A stretch of 24,015 bases of DNA from Scleroderma bovista (taxonomy: Eukaryota > Basidiomycota > Agaricomycetes > Boletales > Sclerodermataceae). This document shows positions 1-9,175 of this stretch, piece after piece (the first letter of the stretch is position 1; every line of letters begins with the position of its first letter). The stretch is from NCBI GenBank assembly GCA_037178675.1, contig JAYMGJ010000046.1, positions 1 to 24,015 on the forward strand, in the 5' to 3' direction. Below the pieces are notes generated by a model, which was given only the letters and a program-made list of their open reading frames with translations, was not told the DNA's origin and did no database searches. The position numbers and the translations under genes are program-made.

Positions 1-709
1 GTTCGGAGACGAACTGGGCGTAGTTGTCCATCCATAGCGGACGGGCACGGGGATTGGCGGAGTTGAGTAGGTCCGGTTCGAACCATTCGAGGGCCATGCC
101 CTTTAGGTACGACTGCGCGAAGGTGACCCTAGCGCGGTCGGAGGCGAAAGCCTTGGGGCGATCCTGAAAGTTCAGTTCGCACTGAACAAGGAAAGCGCGG
201 AGTTTGCGCGGATCGGTCCCGTCGAACGTATCAGGTTCGCGGACTTTGGTGCGACCAGAAGAGGAGTCGCGGTCGGCAGATGCCGTAGCGACTTTGGTCA
301 GCGCCTGGACCGCTTGTGCGAATAGGAGCAGCGGGTCCGGAGTCGGAGTTGAGGCGGAAGGGATAGGGGAGTCTGGTAGCGGGACATCTGGTGGGTTGGG
401 AGAAGGCGGGTTGCTATCTCCGCCGCCACCACCATCGCCACCAGGGTAGCTGTCACCGTAGATATCCAAGGCGTTGTCGAAACGATGCGTGGAGTAAACT
501 CCAGACTCGTTGGGGCGGCGCGGAGCGGGGGTTGGAGTAGTGGGATCGGGGGCGGGAGCCCCAGGCGGAGTATTGCGATTGGAGAAGGAGAGGAACTCTC
601 CTTCTTCGGCCAAGTCATTTCGGGAAGTGGAGGGCGCATTGAGCGCCTCCTGGCGCTCTTCGAGCGCACGAGACTGAGCACGGGTAGTTATGATTGAGCG
701 ACTAGTCAT
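1..709 (-). CDS. Ty3/gypsy retrotransposon Gag, N-terminal part (runs off left edge)
   Basis: An uninterrupted reading frame of 236 codons starts at the ATG at 709 and leaves the window at base 1, so it is partial. Gag is the structural protein that packages retrotransposon RNA into cytoplasmic particles. The first ~150 residues are low complexity, rich in Pro, Ser and Gly, with a short Gly/Asp run. Residues from about 168 match the core of basidiomycete gypsy Gag: REPDTFDGTDPRKLRAFL, then NFQDRPKAF and LKGMALEWFEPDL. The CCHC zinc knuckle, protease and pol would lie left of the window. The start is chosen because it is the first ATG after the LTR and leaves a 45-base leader. No frameshift or stop was found, so the element may be fairly young. 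Family assignment is from the seen motif and is firm; activity cannot be judged from this fragment. Confidence 0.88.
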   Translation of the reverse strand, partial: MTSRSIITTRAQSRALEERQEALNAPSTSRNDLAEEGEFLSFSNRNTPPGAPAPDPTTPTPAPRRPNESGVYSTHRFDNALDIYGDSYPGGDGGGGGDSNPPSPNPPDVPLPDSPIPSASTPTPDPLLLFAQAVQALTKVATASADRDSSSGRTKVREPDTFDGTDPRKLRAFLVQCELNFQDRPKAFASDRARVTFAQSYLKGMALEWFEPDLLNSANPRARPLWMDNYAQFVSE

Positions 710-754
710 GGTTGAGAGTAATTAGCAGGTGTGCAAGAGTGAGTTCGAATATAC

Positions 755-1444
755 TGTCAGAACCGTTTCCTCCGACGAACTCCGACGCAAGCGGAGTTAA
801 GTGCGAAGGGTTGTCGACGACAGGTGGAGGAGATGCGGAAGGGTTTGAGGACTTGGCTTCAGCGTATGTGCTGCGCCCTTGCGATACCTGCGTCCTCGTA
901 TTTCGGAGGACTAAGGGACAGAGAGACGGAGGTCCGACGAAGGTCGGAGTTGCCAGAAGGCAGAGGAGACAGAGGAGGGCAGAGGAGAGTTCGCGGGAGG
1001 TATTCAAGCTGATATTCGAACTGAGGGACAATCCCCTCAGCGTGCGGAGTACTTATACTTTACATCGGGAATGTACAGTAACCGAGAAGCGGAGAGAAAC
1101 ACAGCGGAGACGTAGGTAAGAGTCTGCGGATGACAAACGGATGAGTAACATACACGGAACGGAGATCAGTGATAAGCGTAACGGATCAAAAGGTTAACGG
1201 ATCACAGCTATGAGTAATCATATCTAATCTAAAACGGGAACAAAGGAAACAGGAACAGAGACGGAACGGAAGCATACGATAACCGGAGGCATAGGCGCGG
1301 AACTATATACCAAAAGGAGACGGAGCGTCAATAGTCGGAGCGGAGATGGATACATAGCGTCGGAGGTGTGCGATTACGATCGGACTTGAGTTTACAACAG
1401 ACTAGAGGCCTTGCGGAGTCACGAGGCGTCACGCGGTCGTGACA
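755..1444 (-). repeat. 5' LTR of the Ty3/gypsy element (690 bp)
   Basis: Read on the minus strand, the repeat starts TGTCACGACC at 1444 and ends CGGTTCTGACA at 755, giving the TGT...ACA ends of an LTR. It is nearly identical, in inverted orientation, to 1802-2482; the main length difference is one extra 9-bp CTCCTCTGY-type subrepeat near 961-1000. It lies directly upstream of the gag frame, so it is the 5' LTR and would hold the promoter; an AGTATAAGTAC TATA-like element is seen near 1045. The outer flank at 1445-1449 is GAACT, the expected half of a 5-bp target duplication whose partner is outside the window. No TGG-type tRNA primer site directly abuts the inner end, so the primer is not clear. 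Confidence 0.9.
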
Positions 1445-1801
1445 GAACTCAATCTTGGGAACGCCCTCAAGAGGCACCACGTCCCAGAGAAGAAGAGTTC
1501 TTCTATTTTGATCAAGAAGCCCGAGATACTCCAATTCCAGAAGTCATAATCCCTAATATACCCAACCCAATCCGTCGCAACCCTCCTCATGTTCGCAATC
1601 CACCTCTGAGACCAGACAATGTCTATGGTCAGAGAAATCCAGTGGATATAGAACGAGAAATTGCAAGAGAACGAGATTGGACTAGAACGGTATTGGGAAG
1701 AGGAGTTCCTACTATTCCTCAAACAGAACCCATGGTCGAAACAAGACCAAATCCTCCTGCACCTGCAGAACCTCAAGAGGCTCCCGTCACTGTTCCATTA
1801 C
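1445..1801 (+). pseudogene. Ty1/copia polyprotein fragment, integrase-RT linker
   Basis: This 357-bp stretch between two gypsy LTRs is an open frame (codons in phase with 1447) rich in Pro, Glu and Arg, as is usual for the poorly conserved linker between integrase and reverse transcriptase in copia polyproteins. Its last complete codon is at 1798-1800. If the solo LTR and one copy of its ATTAC duplication are left out, the frame passes from 1801 directly into 2488 and the reverse transcriptase domain without a shift. The upstream gag, protease and integrase parts must lie on the far side of the inserted gypsy element. I see no conserved motif in the fragment itself; the call rests on continuity with the downstream part. 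Confidence 0.8.
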
Positions 1802-2482
1802 TGTCACGACCGCGTGACGCCTCGTGACTCCGCAAGGCCTCTAGTCTGTTGTAAACTCAAGTCCGATCGTAATCGCACTCCTCCGACGCTATGTATCCAT
1901 CTCCGCTCCGACTATTGACGCTCCGTCTCCTTTTGGTATATAGTTCCGCGCCTATGCCTCCGGTTATCGTATGCTTCCGTTCCGTCCCTGTTCCTGTTTC
2001 CTTTGTTCCCATTTTAGATTAGATATGATTACTCATAGCTGTGATCCGTTAACCTTTTGATCCATTGCGCTTATCACTGATCTCCGTTCCGTGTATGTTA
2101 CTCATCCGTTTGTCATCCGCAGACTCTTACCTACGTCTCCGCTATGTTTCCCTCCGCTTCTCGGTTACTGTACATTCCCGATGTAAAGTATAAGTACTCC
2201 GCACGCTGAGGGGATTGTCCCTCAGTTCGAATATCAGCTTGAATACCTCCCGCGAACTCTCCTCTGTTCTCCTCTGCCTTCTGGCAACTCCGACCTCCGT
2301 CGGACCTCTGTCTCTCTGTCCCTTAGTCCTCCGAAATACGAGGACGCAGGTATCGCAAGGGCGCAGCACATACGCTGAAGCCAAGTCCTCAAACCCTTCC
2401 GCATCTCCTCCGCCTGTCGTCGACAACCCTTCGTACTTAACTCCGCTTGCGTCGGAGTTCGTCGGAGGAAACGGTTCTAACA
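1802..2482 (+). repeat. Solo LTR of the same Ty3/gypsy family, inserted in the copia element
   Basis: 681 bp with ends TGTCACGACC and GGTTCTAACA. It is flanked by a perfect 5-bp target-site duplication, ATTAC at 1797-1801 and 2483-2487. No internal retrotransposon sequence accompanies it, so it is a solo LTR left by LTR-LTR recombination of a once complete element. It differs from 755-1444 by about 12 substitutions and one 9-bp indel. It lies opposite to that copy, 357 bp away, so the pair forms a long inverted repeat. The insertion breaks the copia polyprotein. Confidence 0.93.
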
Positions 2483-4166
2483 ATTACCATCAATGGATGA
2501 AGACGAGAATGAAATGGAAGACGTCGTAGTTCCAAACACTGATGTTGACACTATGATTCAATTAGGTCAACACTACATTCTCAATTATATCATGAAGCAG
2601 GCCGCAAAGCCGCTAAAGGGTATTCCTTATCACTTCAAGGATATCCGTAACTATCCATTAGATGAACAGAAGAAATGGGAACAGGCATGCAAGGAAGAAA
2701 TCAGGTCTATTGAAGATAGACACGTATGGACTTTGGTGGATTGTCCGCCAGATCGAAAACCTGTCAAATGTCGCTGGGTATTCGCAAAGAAATCGGATGG
2801 AAGATTTAAAGCCCGCTTGGTTGCGAAAGGCTTTTCACAAATCTATGGTGAAGACTACAATGAAACCTTCTCACCGGTCACACACTTTGAGACAGTACGG
2901 CTGCTCTTGGCTTATGCATGTCGAAACGACTGGGAAATTGAAAGTCTTGATGTCAAGACTGCCTTCTTATATGGGCGACTTGATGAAGAAATCTACATGG
3001 AGCAACCCGAAGGTTTCAAAGTACCTGGTTCAAGTAACAAGGTCTATCGTCTACTGCGTGCTCTCTATGGCCTGAAGCAAGCCGTACTAGCATGGAACAA
3101 AGAGCTACACAAATCGCTCCTAAAGCTCAACTTCAAACGTTCCAAAGCAGATCCTGGAGTTTATATCTACCAAGATAAATCAGGCATCATGCTGTTCATT
3201 GTCTACGTCGATGATGGACTTCTAATGTCAAACTCTGCCAAACTTCTCAAGAAGAAGAAAACCGCATTCCTCAACGTATGGGAAGCTCGTGACATGGGTC
3301 CAGTACAAGAATACCTTGGATTCCAAATCACTCGTAATGGTGTCAAACGCTCAATGGTTTTACACCAACATCCCTACGTACTGAAAGTACTCAAACGTTT
3401 TCAAATGGAGACCGTCAAACACGTCCGCACACCTTTACCTGCTGGGTATCAACCATCTACAGCACCAAAGGATTACAATGCAAGTCCAACAACAAGACAA
3501 CGGTATCAGTCCGTTATAGGATCACTCCTATTTGTCATGCTTGGCACGCATCCGGACATCGCTTTTGCCATAATCAAAATGTCACAGTTCATGGCAAATC
3601 CTACTGAAGAACACCTCTCGAAGGCACTTCACATAGTGAAGTATTTGGGTTCAACTCCAAATCTTGCACTTCATTTTTCAGGAGGAGCTTCATCATTGGA
3701 TTGCTACTCTGACTCTGACTGGGCAGGCGATAGTGAAACAAGACGTTCAACTAGTGGTTATGCTATCTTTCTTGGCAATGACTTGGTTAGCTGGCGATCT
3801 CGCCGACAACCAACTGTGGCTCTGTCATCAACAGAAGCCGAGTACATGTCAATGTGCGACTGCGCACAACAGATTCTATGGATCAAATCCCTCTTCCAAG
3901 AGTGTCATCTTTCCCTCCAACACTTCATGATGTTCGGAGATAACAAAGGCGCTATTCATATCGTGCAAAATCCAGTTATGGAAGGACGGTCAAAGCACAT
4001 CAATATCAAGTATTATTTCCTCCGCGAATGCATTGAGAAGAATACTTTCCTGCTTGACTATGTTCCCACTGATCAGCAGAAAGCTGATATGATGACGAAG
4101 AATCTGACATGGCAGAAATTTCAAGACAATCGCTCGCGACTGAACCTTCTAGAGTTCAAGTCTTAG
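2483..4166 (+). CDS. Ty1/copia reverse transcriptase and RNase H
   Basis: The frame is open from the end of the solo LTR to the TAG at 4164-4166; counted from the ATG at 2493 it has 557 residues. That ATG is an internal methionine of the polyprotein, not a true start. The RT domain spans about residues 80-320: CRWVFAKK, ARLVAKGFSQ, LDVKTAFLYG (catalytic Asp near 153), LYGLKQA and IVYVDDGLL (catalytic Asp pair near 240). The Ty1-type RNase H follows, with DCYSDSDWAGD, ALSSTEAEYMS, FGDNKGAIHI and KHINIKYYFLRE. These make and process the cDNA in cytoplasmic particles. The domain itself has no stop or frameshift, but the gene is cut off from gag and integrase by two LTR insertions, so it cannot make a full polyprotein. 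Slightly unusual residues are AVLAWN after LYGLKQ and INIKYYF where IDIRYHF is common. Confidence 0.95.
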
Positions 4167-4167
4167 C

Positions 4168-4634
4168 AAGGAGGAGTGTCGACAAGAAAGTATGATTATA
4201 TCTTATCTTAATCTAATCTTGGAGATTTCCAGAGATCACAGTTACATGTGATTCGGAGTAGTGTCAACCGGAATACCGGTAGATCACATGACTGGCTCCA
4301 CAAGATAGCTGGAACTATCACATGCAAGGCACGTGTATAAACACATGCTGATGCACGTTACAGGCACGTTTTCAGATAACTACGTTTATGGAAACTGCAC
4401 CTACTACATATGGGAATATGGTGAAATAGGCGAGAATAATACTTATCTATGCACAGACCATGTACCACAGGTATATATACCCTGTAGGATTCCCTGTAGT
4501 TCCTTAGTTCAATACAGTTCAACTGTTCTCTCATTACTCGCTACTTCAAACAACTCAACTTCAAGAACCAGCTACTTGCTACTAAAGGTACACTTGCGCT
4601 ACCCCATTGCTGTTGCCCCAGTTTTGTTGCTACA
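4168..4634 (+). repeat. Polypurine tract and 3' LTR of the copia element
   Basis: Right after the copia stop codon comes the purine run AAGGAGGAG (4168-4176), the plus-strand primer, and then TGTCGACAAG, the expected LTR start at 4177. A TATA-like GTATATATAC is at 4471-4480. The right end is not certain because the 5' LTR is outside the window; the last TGCTACA before a minisatellite ends at 4634 and would give TGT...ACA ends and about 458 bp. Open frames in this stretch (for example 4333-4761) show no domain and cross the LTR boundary, so they are not called. Confidence 0.7.
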
Positions 4635-4636
4635 GT

Positions 4637-4714
4637 GCCCTGCTGCAATCATTCAGCCTCAATGTTGCAGCAACCCTGTGGCATTCACCTCTGGCCGCAT
4701 TGCTACAGCAGCGC
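4637..4714 (+). repeat. Minisatellite unit beside the left 2.3-kb repeat
   Basis: A 78-bp stretch starting GCCCTGCTGCAATCATTC and containing GCAACCCTGTGGCATT. The same sequence, read on the minus strand, occurs at 10201-10268 and again, shortened, at about 10157-10200. The spacing there is about 67 bp. After undoing the inversion described below, all copies stand head to tail, so this is a short tandem repeat into which the 2.3-kb element inserted. No coding content is seen. Confidence 0.7.
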
Positions 4715-7039
4715 TGTCACGCACCAAACGTGTTTGGTACTGTGGACATGGAGAAAGTTAGCCGATGAAACTAATGCGAAGAACGCACCCAAGATCTGTT
4801 GAAAGATTGTCCCAACTTGAGGGATACAGACAGCCCTCGCTATCCATATCACACAAAGTCAAGACTATCCTTATGCGAAGAATGAATACAAGCTCATCAT
4901 AGCCATCTATCGCACAAGAATAACTATCCTGGAGCAAGAGATGAATGCCATTGTCTGGCAGTCATCCCTCGCACAAGAACCACCAAGAAGCAGAAGAATC
5001 CAAGGATTGATGATCATTTCAGTATGAGAGAGGAATGCAATCTACTGCAGTCCAACTCCCATACCAGAACAACCAAAGAAGTAGAAGAAACAATAGAGAA
5101 ATGAAGGAGAAAAGGAAGAATCATTTTTAGCCAAATGTCAAATTTAGGCGCCCAGTGCCGGCATTCCGATATTTTGAATAGCTCTGCCATTTTTGAAGCT
5201 ATCAATCATGTGACTATACCATCATGGAGCCTAGACCATGGTCTATCTGCCTGTCAAGTTCCGACATAAATCCGTTCATTTCCCACGGAGATATTCCACC
5301 CACAATCCAGACACCCACTTCATCACTCACTATGGAGTCTGCATTTTCTCTGGAACGTTTCTCCGCTATTGCAGCAGACCTCAACTATGTCCTGCTCTTG
5401 GGACAGCCTCTCCCTGAGCTCCTGTGTACTGTCTGGTACATATCTTCCCAGCCTGCTCCCTCAGTCCCTCTCGTTCTCGGTCAGCGCATTCTCCTCATCA
5501 GTCCTGCGTCACGCACGTACTTTGGTCATCTCAAGTTTATCGTTAGACTTGAAAATTCATACCTGGTCGTCTCTGTGTCTCCTGAGTCCTCTGCATATGG
5601 TCCTTTCATCCCAGAGTCCTGTCACATCCATCTCCCTCTATCATTCATCTCGCTTCCCTGGACACGTCGAATCCGCTACTTGCGATTCTCTTCCCTGCTA
5701 TCCCGCAACAAACACGAATGAAACAGTGCTCTAGAACCCTTCTTAGGAGCCCTAATAGAGTACAGAACCTTCCCCTTACTGCTCAAGGGAAGACTGCACT
5801 TTGGGAGCACCAAATTTCGCGTTTTTGCTCTACAGAAGCTCAATCCAAGGGATTTGTGACACTCTGTGACCAGCTGTGACTCTACTTGTCATTCCAGGCC
5901 CCCTGACACTGCTCTTCTGGTCGGATCAATTCTTTTATTATTCCCCAGCCACTCCCATCAGTGGCACTGCTTCAGAAGCTCATCTCCAGATCTAAAGTTC
6001 AATCAATCACAGGTTGTGCTTCCCTTCTGTCTGAGTCACACAGAGTCACTCTGGCTCACTCTGACTCACTCTGCTGCGCATTATTCATCCCCTCTTGGCA
6101 TTACTAATCCCCATTATTCCCCTTACCAATCACTTACCAATCATCCTTCAAATCATGCTTATCATGCTGCTTATCAATTCATGACTCATGCCCCTATGAT
6201 TCATATGCATTATGTCATCGCATATGCTCATTTAGCTTCGATCTACTCATCCCATGCTTTCCCCCCCTCTTTTTTGGGCCCCATGCAATGATCTTTCCAT
6301 ATTCTTGGTTGTGCACCCCTTTTTACCTATGTTTTTGCTCTTTCCCTTGGCTCAGCAGCTTGTTCAGGCTCTCCCCATCGATGACTCAGCCTGATTACAC
6401 TGCTTATCATCTTACCAATCTCTTACCAAGCACTTAGTCATTTGTGCTTACAGGGCCACAGCCCCTCCTGTATATAAACCAGCAGCCAAAGGCTGCAAGG
6501 AAGTGTCTGCTTCCCTCTGAATAAAGCGACCACATTCACTCTCCCTCTCTGTCTATAAGCTCTATCTCTGTCTTTGGACTTGTAGGTCACTCAGTGCTGG
6601 CCTAAAGCTCCTATATTGTTGTTTATCAGATATATCTTGTATCTGATCATTTCTCTAGGCTGAAGCGCAGTCTAGCATCACTGTCCACTCTATCCCATCA
6701 CTGTCCATCGCATTCTTGAAGCAGGAACTGTCCCCTTGCTTCCCTGTTGCTCCTTCACTGCTATTACCCCCCTGTTGCCAATCTATCATCGTTGCTCAAT
6801 CCCAGGACTCTTCCTAACCACTGTGGTAGGCTGAAGAGGAGTCAATACCATCCCCCAGTCGCATCTATTCCCCATCAGAAGCCCTTCCCTTCCCTCCTGC
6901 ATCCTGCCTGAAGGCGTGCAGCACATCCCCCTGAGGAGATTAAATACCAGAAATGCAAAGGAAGACCACCACTCGCATTTTGCTGTCATTTGGTGTTGGT
7001 TGTTGGTTGTTCTGACCTTTTCCCTCACTTAGGTGCACA
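4715..7039 (+). repeat. 2.3-kb LTR-like repeat, left copy (inverted arm)
   Basis: 2325 bp with ends TGTCACGCACC and GGTGCACA, i.e. TGT...ACA. The right copy (10269-12610) is its reverse complement with a few percent difference. An LTR-type promoter and polyadenylation set-up is seen: TATATAAACC at 6471-6480, a GCAGCC-AAA-GGCTGC hairpin at 6482-6496 and AATAAA at 6520-6525. The stretch at 6050-6230 holds short repeated words (CTCACTCTG, CTTACCAATC, CTTATCA) like a U3 region. No gag or pol is present, so a large solo LTR is the best reading; a non-autonomous LTR element is possible. Flanking tetramers are GCGC (4711-4714) and CCGC (7040-7043), which do not match each other but do match the other copy's flanks crosswise. 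Confidence 0.75.
5224..5721 (+). CDS. Unrecognised 165-codon ORF inside the 2.3-kb LTR-like repeat
   Basis: Starts at the ATG at 5224 and ends at a TGA. I do not recognise the protein. It lacks a signal peptide or clear membrane segment; the middle reads PLVLGQRILLISPAS and the end is basic. In the right copy the equivalent frame has a stop at codon 11 (TCA to TAA) but stays open from the internal Met corresponding to residue 37 (11600-11989, minus strand, about 10 of 129 residues changed). A second overlapping frame (5369-5734) is open in both copies too, so being open is weak evidence. It could be a remnant of a captured gene or of the retroelement, or chance in a C/T-rich strand. Confidence 0.25.
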   Translation: MEPRPWSICLSSSDINPFISHGDIPPTIQTPTSSLTMESAFSLERFSAIAADLNYVLLLGQPLPELLCTVWYISSQPAPSVPLVLGQRILLISPASRTYFGHLKFIVRLENSYLVVSVSPESSAYGPFIPESCHIHLPLSFISLPWTRRIRYLRFSSLLSRNKHE

Positions 7040-8978
7040 CCGCGATGCGCCAGCTCCTGCTGGTAGTCCTGCCACATCTCCTGAGCAATATTGTCGCGGC
7101 GATGGTCTGCTCACCTTCTCTCTGCAGGGCCATCTCCAAGCACTCCAAGCTCATCTCCAAGCTCTATGAGCTGATCTCCCTCTGTGAGCTCTGGGTCAAA
7201 AAAGGCATCTGGGTCATATCGATGAACGAAATTGTGGATTGCGCACAGCGCAACGGGAAGCCGGGCTTGGATGTCCATATTATACTCGAGGGGAAACTGG
7301 AGAACACGGAATTGGCGCTTTAAAACGCCGAATATGCGTTCAATTACATTCCGGAGTGAAGCATGCCGCAGATTAAAAAGTTCCTCTTGATTGCGCGGCC
7401 TGGTTATGAATTTGAGTACTCTGTCACTGCTGGTAAACTGGCAGAATCAAATATACCTTTGACTTGCCTGGTGCCACTCCTTGGGATGGTACCGAACCCC
7501 ACGAAATGGAACAAGAAGAGCGTCCGATGTCCCGAACCCTGCATCAGCTAGAAGATATTTTCCCTGCGGCATTCGCAAGTCCTGGGTATGCGCGTCATTC
7601 CATAGATGGGCGTCTGCAGTTGAGCCATCCCATCCAGTGAGCGTGTATGTAAAGAAGAAGTCAAAGTCGCAAACGAATAGGCAGTTTTGTGACAGATACC
7701 CTTTCTGATTGCGCATATGGGGCTGGTCTTCAAGGGCCGTGAAGGCGCGAATGTGTGTGCCATCGACCGCACCAATACAATCGCGGAAAAATCGGAAGCG
7801 TGGGTCGTCGGTGATTGCGGGTGAAATTGGTGTGTTCTCCGTTGGGAATTGTACTTGAGAGTTGTAGAATGATGGTCCCGAGAAAACAAATAACACCTGT
7901 TTGAAGTACCTTGAAAAATGCGTCATCAAATGAGAAGTGTGGAGAAACTATGGTACTAACTTTGTGATCGTGCTTGGTGAACGTTGAAATCTCTCTGCAA
8001 CGTGTCGGGATGACAGACCGGTGACACAGGTATATAGAAATATACCTAGTTGCTCCTCGATCAATACTGGCGAGGAGGAAATGCCGTCCGCACGCATCAA
8101 TACTGTCACGACCGTGACATCCGATCACCCTGTACCCTATTGTCCGATCGCGTCCACGCGTTCGCCGTCCGTCTATTGTATGTACTCCCTTTTCCGTTTC
8201 TTTCTATCTGTCCTGTATCGCCACCGATCGGTGAGCGCGTTGTCCGTTCTGTCTCTCTGTACTATTACCTAATATGTTTCCTTTCTCGTTTCCGGTTACT
8301 ATACGTTCCCGTCCCGTTGCATTACTAACACAATGTCTATCGGTAAACCAGTTATCGCACTTACCGTACTTACTCAGCGTGCAGCGCGGCTGCGCTCGTC
8401 GTTCGTCGGTAATCCCGACTTCCCGTACATCGCCTCATCCGTTCTACTCAGTATAAATACCTAGATACTCGGTCTGTTATAGTTTCAGTTCGAATATCGA
8501 ATAAGATACTTCTCATCTGTTCTCCCTTCGCACTCTCCGTCTCTGTCTCGTGCAAGCACTCGGTCGTAGACCGTTTACCCTCGGACTCTCCGTCAGACCC
8601 TCGGTCGGCCTTCCTATTACTCGGGAAGTGCGACTACGCTACGTAGCATCTCGGTCTTACCGCTAGACCAACCCCTGACCCCCTGACCCCTCGTAGAGAT
8701 CAGATCGGTGAAGAACCGGTCTTGACAAATACTCGCGCTAGTTTATCGAATATATTGTGTGTGACCCCAAGGCACGTATGAATTCTGTTGGGATGGCCGT
8801 TCAGTAACTCGAGCATCCACCCTTCACCGGATAGTATAGACGTATGGTATGGTATAGGTGCAGTGGGGGCGAGAAAGATGAGGTTATAGTAGTAAACTAC
8901 TTGGGAAGCAATGAGTGCGATTAAAATCACAAGGCGGCGGCGGCGGGCATCCTGTACTTGTTGAGCTTTGAGGTCCAT
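7040..8978 (-). pseudogene. PIF/Harbinger-type transposase (DDE_Tnp_4), disrupted
   Basis: The product would cut and rejoin transposon ends with a DDE nuclease. Pieces on the minus strand: 8978-8728 (N-terminus, YHTSILSGEGW, LLNGHPNRI), the solo LTR, 8098-7961 (LIEEQLGIFLYT, SSRHVAERFQRS), a 51-bp intron 7960-7910, 7909-7457 (GAVDGTHI with the first Asp, GWDGSTADAH, LLADAGFG with the second Asp, FRGVRYHPKEW), a 57-bp intron 7456-7400, and 7399-7040 (ELFNLRHASLRNVIERIFG with the Glu). All exon phases agree. Three lesions are seen: the solo LTR, an in-frame TGA at 7113-7111 followed by ~23 further family-like codons, and loss of the last codons at 7040 where the 2.3-kb repeat begins. Those last codons with a natural TGA are found at 12615-12630 on the other strand. 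The total would be 406 codons including the stop. Family call is firm. Confidence 0.9.
8104..8727 (+). repeat. Solo LTR (624 bp) inside the transposase gene
   Basis: Ends are TGTCACGACC and CGGTCTTGACA, with a perfect 5-bp duplication AATAC at 8099-8103 and 8728-8732. A TATA-like GTATAAATACC lies near 8450-8460. It shares its start, its end pattern and the word CAGTTCGAATATC with the gypsy LTR at 1802-2482 but is otherwise different, so it is probably a related Ty3/gypsy family. No internal retroelement sequence is present. Leaving it and one duplication out restores the transposase frame exactly. Confidence 0.9.
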
Positions 8979-9098
8979 CGTGAGGGTGATAATCTGCGAT
9001 GTCCATAGCCAGTATACCTTATCAGAACAATCCTGATATGAAATAAACTAAGATTATGGCCAACTACGCTGATAGTAGATACCGTGCTTGCAAGGTCA

Positions 9099-9175
9099 CC
9101 ACGTGATCACACGTGACATTGAACTGAACATTTCAGTTTCAGTTTCGTTCCAGGTTTCACCGTCCAGACTGGACC
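9099..9175 (-). mobile_element. Harbinger terminal repeat, transposase side (77 bp)
   Basis: Identical over 77 of 77 bases to 14091-14167. Read from the outside it begins GGTCCAGTCTGGACGG. The outer flank on the plus strand is TTA (9176-9178), which is TAA when read in the element's original orientation, fitting the TWA target duplication of PIF/Harbinger elements. The inner part has two CACGTG palindromes four bases apart and an ACTGAA-CAT-TTCAGT hairpin. It sits about 120 bp upstream of the transposase start. A normal element would have its two copies inverted; here they are direct. Confidence 0.85.

Noticed and set aside
712..1119. Plus-strand ORF of 135 codons over the gypsy LTR
   Set aside because: It lies within the LTR, antisense to the element, and has no motif.
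755..2482. LTR pair as the two LTRs of one short element
   Set aside because: They are in opposite orientation, have different target flanks, and the DNA between them is copia coding sequence.
4333..4761. 142-codon ORF
   Set aside because: It crosses the copia LTR, the minisatellite and the start of the 2.3-kb repeat, so it is a chance frame.
5866..6291. 141-codon ORF open in both 2.3-kb copies
   Set aside because: Composition is that of short repeated words in a U3-like region, with no domain; openness follows from recent duplication.
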